Positions 17,488-24,569 of a stretch of 43,157 nt of DNA are shown here, piece after piece. The position numbers and the translations under genes were made by a program. The notes under the pieces are model-generated. The model was not told the origin of the DNA. It saw only the letters and a program-made list of their open reading frames with translations, and made no database searches. Position 1 is the first letter of the stretch. Every line of letters starts with the position of its first letter. The stretch is from Hyphococcus sp. (GTDB lineage: Bacteria > Pseudomonadota > Alphaproteobacteria > Caulobacterales > Parvularculaceae): NCBI GenBank assembly GCA_028285645.1, contig JANQOV010000039.1, forward strand, positions 1 to 43,157, in the 5' to 3' direction.

Positions 17488-18744
17488 ATGAAATTGTTGA
17501 AACTCAGCTTTTTTATTCTTGGCGCATTAACAGCAATCGCCATCTGGTCCGCCTTCGCCGTCTTTGTCGGATTTTATGGCTGGTGGATGAAACCGATCGC
17601 ACCTCGGGACGACCACGCCGCGTTTTATGTCGAAGCCACGCGCATGATCGAGGCGTCTAATCTCGGTAATACGGCATTCATTCTCGTCGAGGGGGGCGAA
17701 GTCGTTGGAGAGCACTATACAAAGGCTGAACGATTGGTCGATGAAAACACTGTCTTTCCAACAGCGTCTTTCAGCAAGTGGATCACTGCGCTCGGCGTCA
17801 TATTACTCGTCGAAACGGAGCGGATCGGTCTTGATGATCCTGTATCGATTCATTTGACGCGCTGGCGCTTGCCAGACGGTCCGTATCGTGAGGACGATGT
17901 CAGCATTCGCCGTCTCCTCAGTCACACGGCGGGACTGACTGACGGCTTAGGATTTGGCGACTACGATGCCGGCGAAACGCTGCCAACGCTTGAACAGTCC
18001 TTGAACAGTTCGCGCGCGTCATCCGGACGCGACGTTGAAATCGCGGTCGGTGCGGAGCCAGGAAAAGAGTTCGCCTATTCCGGCGGCGGTTATCTCATCT
18101 TGCAATTGCTGATCGAAGAGGCGTCAGGTCAGGACTACCAGAGCTATATCAAAGAGAATATTTTAGACCCGCTTGAGATGCGGCATTCGTCATTCGACTT
18201 TATAAGCAGTATCGACGGCGCAACTGAAGCATTTGATGTGACCGGCGAACCAGCGCCGCAATATCAATATGCCGCTGCCGGCGCCACGGGGTTTGTAAGT
18301 TCCGCCGCCGATTTGATGCGGCTTGTGAAGGCGATCGCGCGCGCCGACCCCGCGCTTGGTCTCAGCGCTGAGACGCTGCAATCCATGCGCGAGCCGGAAG
18401 CCTTTGTCTATGGCGCCGGCATTTGGGGGCTCGGCGCGATGCTCTATGCGCCGACAAGAGCCGGCGATGCTCACATTTACGGCCATGACGGCGCCAACGA
18501 ACCGGCGATCAATGTCTCGGTGCGCATCAGTCCGGAAACAGATGATGCGTACATCATGCTGGTCAACGGGCATCCGTCGCTGGCATCCGAACTGGGCGCT
18601 GAATGGGTTCTATGGCAGACCGGCAATCCAGACTTCCTGTCAACGGGTCGAGTATTGAAAAGTGCCCTTTCGCCTGCGCTTGTGGGGAGCGTTATCATCT
18701 TCTTGCTGGTTTTTTTGTTGGCGAGACGGTCGTTCACACCTTAA
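17488..18744 (+). CDS. Serine hydrolase, class C beta-lactamase / penicillin-binding-protein-like family
   Basis: A 418-residue membrane-anchored serine hydrolase. It has an N-terminal hydrophobic anchor (residues about 5-32), the SxxK motif at Ser94-Phe-Ser-Lys97 (TASFSKW), LLSHTAGLTDG, the YxN-equivalent YSGGGY near residue 197, and a C-terminal transmembrane helix (VGSVIIFLLVFLLARR). Family members hydrolyse D-peptides, esters or beta-lactams; which one applies here cannot be told. GGAG precedes ATG 17488. The gene ends just before an IS30 element without being interrupted. Confidence 0.9.
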   Translation: MKLLKLSFFILGALTAIAIWSAFAVFVGFYGWWMKPIAPRDDHAAFYVEATRMIEASNLGNTAFILVEGGEVVGEHYTKAERLVDENTVFPTASFSKWITALGVILLVETERIGLDDPVSIHLTRWRLPDGPYREDDVSIRRLLSHTAGLTDGLGFGDYDAGETLPTLEQSLNSSRASSGRDVEIAVGAEPGKEFAYSGGGYLILQLLIEEASGQDYQSYIKENILDPLEMRHSSFDFISSIDGATEAFDVTGEPAPQYQYAAAGATGFVSSAADLMRLVKAIARADPALGLSAETLQSMREPEAFVYGAGIWGLGAMLYAPTRAGDAHIYGHDGANEPAINVSVRISPETDDAYIMLVNGHPSLASELGAEWVLWQTGNPDFLSTGRVLKSALSPALVGSVIIFLLVFLLARRSFTP

Positions 18745-18760
18745 ACATAGCTTGAATTCC

Positions 18761-18776
18761 AACGTCCGGTTTGAGG
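18761..18776 (+). repeat. IS30 left inverted repeat
   Basis: AACGTCCGGTTTGAGG; it matches the right end in inverted orientation at 14 of 16 positions. It lies 17 bp after the stop of the serine hydrolase gene. Confidence 0.75.
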
Positions 18777-18835
18777 GGCGCGCTCAACTGATCGTCGCAA
18801 CACTTTAATCTTTTACGGAAAGATGGAGTGTGATC

Positions 18836-19995
18836 ATGAAAGGTCGGCATCGGATATATTTCACCAGCGAACAGAAGACTGAAATCTGGGATCGATGGCG
18901 GCGTGGCGAGTCGATGAGTTCGATCGGCCGTGGCTTCGACCGCAATTCGTCGTCGATTTACCCACTGTTGTCGCGGACGGGCGGCATACGCCCGCCGGAA
19001 CGAACACGGTCACGGCTGGCGTTGACGCTTGTTGAGCGTGAAGAAATCTCGCGCGGCCTCAAAAGTGGATTATCCATGCGCGATATTGCGCGCCAGCTGC
19101 AGCGCTCACCATCGATAATCAGCCGTGAGGTCAAGCGTAATGGCGGTCGCAAGGCTTATCGAGCCGTCCATTCCGATCAAGCAGCCTGGGATCGCGCCCG
19201 CCGCCCCAAGCGATGTAAACTGGCTGGCAACCGGTCTTTGTGCCGGACAATTGCGCGCAAGCTTCAACTCGATTGGTCGCCCAAACAAATCGCCGGCTGG
19301 TTGAAGCGAAGATACCGCGGAGAAGAGCACAATCAGGTGTCGCACGAGACCATTTATCGAAGCCTTTATGTTCAGCCCGGGGCGTTTTGAAGAAAGAGCT
19401 GATGCAGCATCTTCGATCGAAACGCACGATACGCCGTTCGAAGTACGCCACGTTAAAGCGCGACGGGCTTGGTCAGATAACAAACGCCATACCGATTAGC
19501 GAAAGGCCCGCCAGCGTGGAAGATCGCGCTGTTCCCGGTCACTGGGAGGACGATCTCCTCGGCGCCTCGAAAAACAGTTACGTTGCAACGTTGGTGGAAC
19601 GGCATTCTCGCTATGTCATGCCGTTGAAGGTCCCAAACAAAGAAACGCAAAGCGTCGTTTCCGCCTTGATCAAACAGTCGCAAAAGCTTCCGCGTGAACT
19701 TTATAAGTCACTGACCTGGGATCGCGGCAAGGAATTGGCCGATCACAAGCGGTTTACAATGGCGACGGATATTGAAGTGTATTTTTGCGATCCACATAGT
19801 CCATGGCAGCGCGGCTCCAACGAAAACACCAACCGGTTGCTCAGGCAATATCTCCCCAAGGGAACAGATCTATCAGCGCATTCGCAAGCTCAACTCAACA
19901 AGATTGCTCGGCAGTTAAATGAAAGCCCACGAAAGACATTGTAATTTGAGACGCCAGCAGAGAAGTTCAGTCAGTGTTTTGCCGCGACCAATTGA
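18836..19995 (+). pseudogene. IS30-family transposase, broken by a 1-nt deletion and a nonsense codon
   Basis: The N-terminal part (18836-19390) carries HTH segments (LTLVEREEISRGL, MRDIARQLQRSPSIISREVKRNGG) and QVSHETIYRSLY, then shifts frame near 19377, where CAG-CCC-GGG stands for an expected CAG-GCC-CGG (one base missing), and stops at TGA. The other frame continues with RGVLKKELMQHLRSKR and the DDE core (GHWEDDLL, TWDRGKELADH, SPWQRGSNENTNRLLRQYLPKG). It then meets TAA at 19942 where CAA (Gln) is expected before FETPAEKFSQC, and the natural end is TGA 19993-19995. Two independent lesions argue for real decay. Confidence 0.85.
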
Positions 19996-20002
19996 ATTCA
20001 CA

Positions 20003-20018
20003 CCTCATTCCGGACGTT
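20003..20018 (-). repeat. IS30 right inverted repeat
   Basis: Reads AACGTCCGGAATGAGG on the minus strand, pairing with the left repeat. It lies 7 bp beyond the ancestral transposase stop. Confidence 0.75.
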
Positions 20019-20147
20019 AGAGTAATATAACTTCAGCCCAGACCTCGCACTGTGTTTAGCGCACAATACTCTCGGCGAGCGTAAATTCGTCTTCGAGTTA
20101 TAAACCGAGACACCGAACGGTGTTGTTGGTCTTCGCTCGCGGTCTGG

Positions 20148-20618
20148 TTATTGTTTGACGGTCATATCAAGATCGTTAGGATTTGGCCGACGATTGCGCC
20201 CGACAGCTCTGGCGTCAAGCGTTGTGCCATAGGTGATGATATAGTCGCGGTCTTTGGACCAGGCCGTCATAAAAAGCACTCTGGGGTTCCATACAAGCCC
20301 AGTGTAGACATAGCCCTTAATCAAATGATTTTTTCCAGGATAGGGCGGCTTGTAGCAATTGCCGAGAAGAATATGGGGCGATGTTCCCATATGAACGGGT
20401 CCTGAATATATTTCGAACTCGGCAACATACGCCCCATCATTCTTTATGATGAATTGATTTCCTGTCGTAGGATCGCAGGATTTTCCTACGCCATCTACGT
20501 TCCAAATATTGCCGAAATCTTGTGCGCGCAGCGAAGTTGAAATTACAACAGCCAGGCTGCACAGAACGAACGCGGCAATTCTTTTTGGGCGCAATTTGCT
20601 TTCTTCCTTGTTTGACAT
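20148..20618 (-). CDS. Small secreted protein of unknown family (third gene of toxin-like operon)
   Basis: A 156-residue protein with an N-terminal signal peptide (RIAAFVLCSLAVVISTSLRAQ), leaving about 123 mature residues with one Cys pair (KSCDPTTG and LGNCYKPP) and an aromatic, beta-rich pattern (GAYVAEFEIYSG, GYVYTGLVWNPRVLFMTAW). No family is recognised. A strong ribosome site (GGAGGAG) precedes the ATG. It follows the other small secreted gene and the jacalin-aerolysin gene on the same strand, so it could be a partner, an inhibitor protecting the producer, or a second toxin component. All three are guesses. Confidence 0.75.
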   Translation of the reverse strand: MSNKEESKLRPKRIAAFVLCSLAVVISTSLRAQDFGNIWNVDGVGKSCDPTTGNQFIIKNDGAYVAEFEIYSGPVHMGTSPHILLGNCYKPPYPGKNHLIKGYVYTGLVWNPRVLFMTAWSKDRDYIITYGTTLDARAVGRNRRPNPNDLDMTVKQ

Positions 20619-20736
20619 TTACTCCTCCATTTTTCTGTTGGTTTTGATCCGCATTGAGCCCCAGCGCATTGCAGGAACGCCCTCAGCGGGCGCCGTTACA
20701 ACACTTTTCGATGGGACAAATTTGCGTTGCGCCGGC

Positions 20737-21123
20737 CTAAGAAACGCTTTTCCCAACAGTGCAGGTATTTGGCTGTCGAAGATTGCCGGATATCGCGATG
20801 ATGGAACGCTCCTGTAAGCCGACAATGAGATTGATGGCCGACGGTCCAGACTGATTGTCATAGATCACGATGCTGTTCGCCAAGGGGTAAGGCGCTCTGC
20901 CTTGTGTTTTGATATTTGCGAATGCGCGATTGAAAACCATGACCTCAAAGGTCGAATTTCCGCTGCGTTCGTGAATCGCTGAGTAACAGGTGATGGTTTC
21001 TGGCGTTTTTGAAAGCATGCTGTTTGCCTGGTTCAAATCACTTTGTGTAATTTGTCCAAAGGCTGCTGCGCTCATTGTGAACACCGCCAAACCTGTTAGT
21101 GCAGCTATCGTCTTGTTGATCAT
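20737..21123 (-). CDS. Small secreted protein of unknown family (second gene of toxin-like operon)
   Basis: A 128-residue protein with a signal peptide of about 23 residues (AALTGLAVFTMSAAAFG) and a mature part of about 105 residues with two Cys (TITCYSAIHE and PNTCTVGK). Alternating hydrophobic strands (FEVMVFNRAF, NSIVIYDN, INLIVGL, SIIAISGNL) suggest a compact beta fold. No family recognised. The ribosome site AAGGGGA precedes ATG 21123. It lies between the pore-forming-like gene (105 bp upstream) and the third secreted gene (118 bp downstream), a loose operon. Confidence 0.75.
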   Translation of the reverse strand: MINKTIAALTGLAVFTMSAAAFGQITQSDLNQANSMLSKTPETITCYSAIHERSGNSTFEVMVFNRAFANIKTQGRAPYPLANSIVIYDNQSGPSAINLIVGLQERSIIAISGNLRQPNTCTVGKSVS

Positions 21124-21228
21124 TGAAGATCCCCTTGTCTATGGTTACGCGCTGATCGCCGCCGAAAAGTTCAGCAACACACTGAATTTCAGCGCCTGGT
21201 TGCTCAAGCGTGATCGCCACGCACGGAA

Positions 21229-22677
21229 CTATCTGGCCATCGAAATGCTGTAGAGATCGCGGGGATCGCTTTCGAGGCCCCTTGCATATTGGACAACATT
21301 GCGCGTGATGTTCAGCACAATTAAAACATTGCGCGATGCGTCAAAGAGGTAGACGCAATCCTCATCTCGTTCCATCTCTTCGAATGTGAAGCTTATTTTG
21401 CCTGCAGCTGAAAGCTCGTGCCAATCGCCATTATCGGCAAGACTATAAACGGCGCCTCTCGATGTTTCGACGTAGCTTACCAATACTGCGCCGGGCGTTG
21501 CTTCGGGCTGCTGCGGCGCGGGCGTTGCTTCGGGCCGTTGCGGCGGATTGTTCAGCGCGGCTTGCTGCTCTTCTGGCGTGCCCAATTCTTCTAGCGGCGA
21601 TCCCGCTTCGCATTGCTGGACAGGCTCCCATGAGGCGTTGTCATTGGTGTATGTGACCCCTTCGAACATTCCACTAAATGTTTTCTTCTGAACGATGTCG
21701 CTGCGATTGCCATTCCGGTAATGCGCCATCGTATAGGTAAACGGAATATTCAACGCCTTTTTTGACGCGACAAACTTTGTCTGGATTTTCGTTCCGCTTG
21801 GCACCTTTGTCTTAATGCTATCGGTCAGGTTCTTCTCATTTGAGGTTTCGGTGCCTTTACTTTCCGCGAATGACTGACCGAAAGACGCGGAATAACTAGC
21901 CTCACCTATTCCTTCAACGCCGAATGAGTATTCCGCTTGAATGCCCCACTCTGTGGTTGTTTGAAAATCCCACGAAGCTTTCTCTGTGACAGTTTGTGAA
22001 AATTTCTTGTCGACCTCCTGCTCCACGCTGGTCGAGTTATTAAAGCACTGCCATCCGATTCGCTCGATTGGCGACAAGGCAAGCTGGTCTTTGATCGCCT
22101 GGCGGTCATATTTCACATCCTTGATGAGATAAGGCAGCCCGAACGCGAAAGTTAATTGGTCGATCTTGTCGCCGACACGGCCCTCGATATAAGCAAGCGC
22201 GCCGCCGCCGTCAGCTCTATGCGTTCGTTCGATGCCGCCGCCGCCGCCGTAATACTCCGTCCAGGCGCCATCGATTTGAAAGGCAATCGCGTCGATCCAA
22301 GAGCCCTGCCGTAAACGGACAGCAGTAACTTTTTGTCCGTTCGTGATCGGTACGTCATCACAGACGCCGCCATGGCCGCCGATCTTTTTTCCTTCCTTCA
22401 AACCGTATGTCACTGTCAGCGAGTCGAGTCGATCGCCATGGCAGACACGGATTGCCGTAATCGGTCCTGCTTGATAAGTCGCCGGGTTTTCTGTCACGGC
22501 AAGACCGCCGCTGCCGCCGATCGAGATTTTCTCATCGATAAGGAGTTCATCGGCAGGGGTTGGCGAACCCGCGTGGGCGACATGCAGAGGCGCAAACGCA
22601 ACGAGTAGCGCCGGCCCCGCCAGTGCGCCGGTCAAATTGGCTTTGAAGGATCTTGTACTGTTCGAGCTGTTGGTCAT
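21229..22677 (-). CDS. Secreted jacalin-like lectin / aerolysin-type (ETX/MTX2-like) pore-forming protein
   Basis: A 482-residue exported protein. The signal peptide ends at about residue 36 (LHVAHA). Residues 48-178 show the three-fold Gly-rich pattern of a jacalin beta-prism lectin (IGGSGG 53-58, IGGHGG 99-104, YYGGGGG 122-128). Residues about 200-345 look like an aerolysin/epsilon-toxin stem module: GWQCFNNSTSVEQEVDKKF, TEKASWDFQTTTEWG, a Ser/Gly-rich amphipathic stretch (EYSFGVEGIGEASYSASFGQ), KVPSGTKIQTKFV and IPFTYTMAHYRNG. A Pro/Glu linker with two PEATP copies (about 378-397) leads to an 80-residue C-terminal domain (FTFEEMERDEDCVYLFDASRN). Lectin-aerolysin fusions such as natterin-like proteins bind glycans and form beta-barrel pores; that role is inferred here. 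Confidence 0.72.
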   Translation of the reverse strand: MTNSSNSTRSFKANLTGALAGPALLVAFAPLHVAHAGSPTPADELLIDEKISIGGSGGLAVTENPATYQAGPITAIRVCHGDRLDSLTVTYGLKEGKKIGGHGGVCDDVPITNGQKVTAVRLRQGSWIDAIAFQIDGAWTEYYGGGGGIERTHRADGGGALAYIEGRVGDKIDQLTFAFGLPYLIKDVKYDRQAIKDQLALSPIERIGWQCFNNSTSVEQEVDKKFSQTVTEKASWDFQTTTEWGIQAEYSFGVEGIGEASYSASFGQSFAESKGTETSNEKNLTDSIKTKVPSGTKIQTKFVASKKALNIPFTYTMAHYRNGNRSDIVQKKTFSGMFEGVTYTNDNASWEPVQQCEAGSPLEELGTPEEQQAALNNPPQRPEATPAPQQPEATPGAVLVSYVETSRGAVYSLADNGDWHELSAAGKISFTFEEMERDEDCVYLFDASRNVLIVLNITRNVVQYARGLESDPRDLYSISMAR

Positions 22678-22799
22678 CTTTTTTCCCCTGCTGCACGCTT
22701 GGATTCCGAAGAATTGGCCGTTCCGCCCCGAACCCGCGAATTCAATCCACTTTGAGCGTTAGCTTGATGGCTGTAGGTTTGTCCTGATCGAAAAATGAT

Positions 22800-22859
22800 G
22801 GAATAATGATGGGCGCGTATTATCCCACAGCGGCAAATGCGCCCTGAGGCGTATGCCTC
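22800..22859. promoter_or_regulatory. Dyad elements between toxin-like gene and its divergent regulator
   Basis: Two symmetric elements sit in the 207-bp divergent region. GGAATAAT (22800-22807) faces ATTATCC (22819-22825) across about 11 bp. GAGGC-gtat-GCCTC (22846-22859) is a perfect dyad 26 bp before the regulator's start codon. Either could bind the adjacent winged-helix regulator; the second could also form a hairpin in its leader. Confidence 0.4.
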
Positions 22860-22884
22860 TGTTAATTAAAGGGTTTGAACAGTT

Positions 22885-24477
22885 TTGGAGACATCGCCCG
22901 ATTTGAGAGCGCCTCATGCGGGGTTGTTCACGCTGGACGACGTTCTGGTCGATCCTGGGGAACACAGCTTAAAGCGCGGCGACATTACTTTAAGGCTCGA
23001 ACCGAAGGTCATGGCGGTGTTGATCGCCCTGGCTGAACGCCCTGGGCGCACGTGGAAACGCGAAGATATTGTTGATCACGTCTGGCCCGATGGCGGCGCG
23101 GGCGACGAGTCTCTGACCCGTTCCATCTACAATATTAGAAAAGCGTTGTCGCGCTTTGGAATAGACAACGCCCTGGCGACCGTATCGCGCCTTGGCTATC
23201 GCTTAAACGCAAATATTAAACATCTGAACGCGGCACGACATTTGACGACCAACGAGGGTAACGGACTGCCCTCGCCGTTCTCCATTGCAGTGTTGCCCTT
23301 TTCCGATCAATCGAAGGACCAAGAAAATATTTGGCTTGCCCGAGGGTTGGCGAGCGACTTGTCGGCGCTGTTGGCGCGGATGCCGCGCTTTAAGGTCGCG
23401 CCAATCAGTTCAATCAATCATCACACAGAAAATAAGTTGTCGTTGCCTGAGATGGGCCGCGAACTGAAAGTCCGCTTTGCCGTAAATGGCTCCTTAGCGC
23501 GTCAGGGCGATAATATCCGCATTCGTATTGAAGTGCTTGAAATTGACGGCGGCTCCCTCTTATGGGCGCGGCGTTACGACACCCGGCTCGATCGGTTTTA
23601 TGAAGTGCAGGACGATGCAGTGCTGAGCATTGCAACGGCAATATCAACTGAAATCAGGACGCCTCGCAGCACAACGATCAAAAGCGACAAAGCCTTTAAC
23701 TTATCTGCCTATGAGCGTGTTCAGGAGGCCGAAGCGCTTCGCCAGAACTATGGTCGTGAAACCGCCAAACAAATAACACAAAAGCTGGAAGAGGCGTTGA
23801 CGCTCGACCCGGACGATCCGGCTGTCGCCGCCGCGCTTGCGGTGCAACTTAGCCAGAATGTCGTCAGCCGGTGGGCCGACGAGCCCGAACGCGTTGTTGA
23901 GCGGGCGGATGCGTTGATCGCACGCGCGCTCATTGCGGCGCCGCAAGACGCCGACGTTTTGACCGCAGCCGGCATTGTCGCGACGATGTTTCATCGACCG
24001 GACGATGCGATAGACTTTCTCGAGCGCTCGATCTTCATCAATCCAAACGACGCCCATGCAATCGCCGTTCTCGGATGGCAGCGGGCTTTGCGCGATGCAG
24101 ACCCAGATGGCGTTAAGCTTATCGAAACGGCGGAGGCGCGCGCGCCGCATCATCCGCGCTTTGCATTATGGGCGACGTACCGTGCAACGGCGCATTTGTT
24201 CATGCTCAACTATGCTTGCGGCCTTGAAACAGCGAAAATCGCAGTGCAACGAACGCCGAATTACTATCAGCCATTATTGCATTGCGCGTGGGGTTGTATT
24301 GGCCTTGGTGATGAAGCGTCGGCACGCCAATTCGTCAAAGACGCAAATGCGATCGAAAATTCCGTATTGCCAAAATATGTTGATGAAATGCACAAATGGT
24401 CGGCCAACTCGAAAAACAGAAAAGAAAACCACGAGGTCCTGTCAAGGCTGTTGTCTCTCGACCCTACAGCCCATTAA
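22885..24477 (+). CDS. Winged-helix transcriptional regulator with TolB/FlgO-like and TPR domains
   Basis: A 530-residue soluble regulator. Residues about 12-110 form an OmpR/CadC-type winged helix (LRLEPKVMAVLIALAERPGRTWKRED split across helices, DESLTRSIYNIRKAL, VSRLGYRLN). Residues about 130-245 match the TolB-N/FlgO-like domain often paired with it (SIAVLPFSDQSKDQE, LARGLASDLSALLARM, FAVNGSLARQGDNIRIRIEV). The rest is TPR-like helical repeats. Unlike CadC there is no transmembrane helix, so sensing is cytoplasmic. The start is TTG 22885; no in-frame ATG exists until inside the HTH. Its divergent position makes it the likely controller of the lectin/pore gene. Confidence 0.88.
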   Translation: METSPDLRAPHAGLFTLDDVLVDPGEHSLKRGDITLRLEPKVMAVLIALAERPGRTWKREDIVDHVWPDGGAGDESLTRSIYNIRKALSRFGIDNALATVSRLGYRLNANIKHLNAARHLTTNEGNGLPSPFSIAVLPFSDQSKDQENIWLARGLASDLSALLARMPRFKVAPISSINHHTENKLSLPEMGRELKVRFAVNGSLARQGDNIRIRIEVLEIDGGSLLWARRYDTRLDRFYEVQDDAVLSIATAISTEIRTPRSTTIKSDKAFNLSAYERVQEAEALRQNYGRETAKQITQKLEEALTLDPDDPAVAAALAVQLSQNVVSRWADEPERVVERADALIARALIAAPQDADVLTAAGIVATMFHRPDDAIDFLERSIFINPNDAHAIAVLGWQRALRDADPDGVKLIETAEARAPHHPRFALWATYRATAHLFMLNYACGLETAKIAVQRTPNYYQPLLHCAWGCIGLGDEASARQFVKDANAIENSVLPKYVDEMHKWSANSKNRKENHEVLSRLLSLDPTAH

Positions 24478-24569
24478 AATCTAGCGGCCGTCAGGAAAAT
24501 CCGCGACAATTGGCAAGCAATCCGGGCTGATATATCCTGTCCAGGACTCCCGGGGGCGACGTTTTGGGC

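Larger units (their letters stand above)
18761..20018 (+). mobile_element. IS30-family insertion sequence (decayed)
   Basis: A 1258-bp element bounded by imperfect inverted repeats: AACGTCCGGTTTGAGG on the left, and on the right the reverse complement of AACGTCCGGAATGAGG, 14 of 16 matching, with weaker similarity continuing inward. It encloses one IS30-type transposase reading region that is no longer intact. No clear target-site duplication is seen in the flanks. Confidence 0.82.

Noticed and set aside
21443-21656. Ala/Arg-rich frames on both strands within the toxin-like gene
   Set aside because: They arise from the repeated PEATP linker codons read in other frames.
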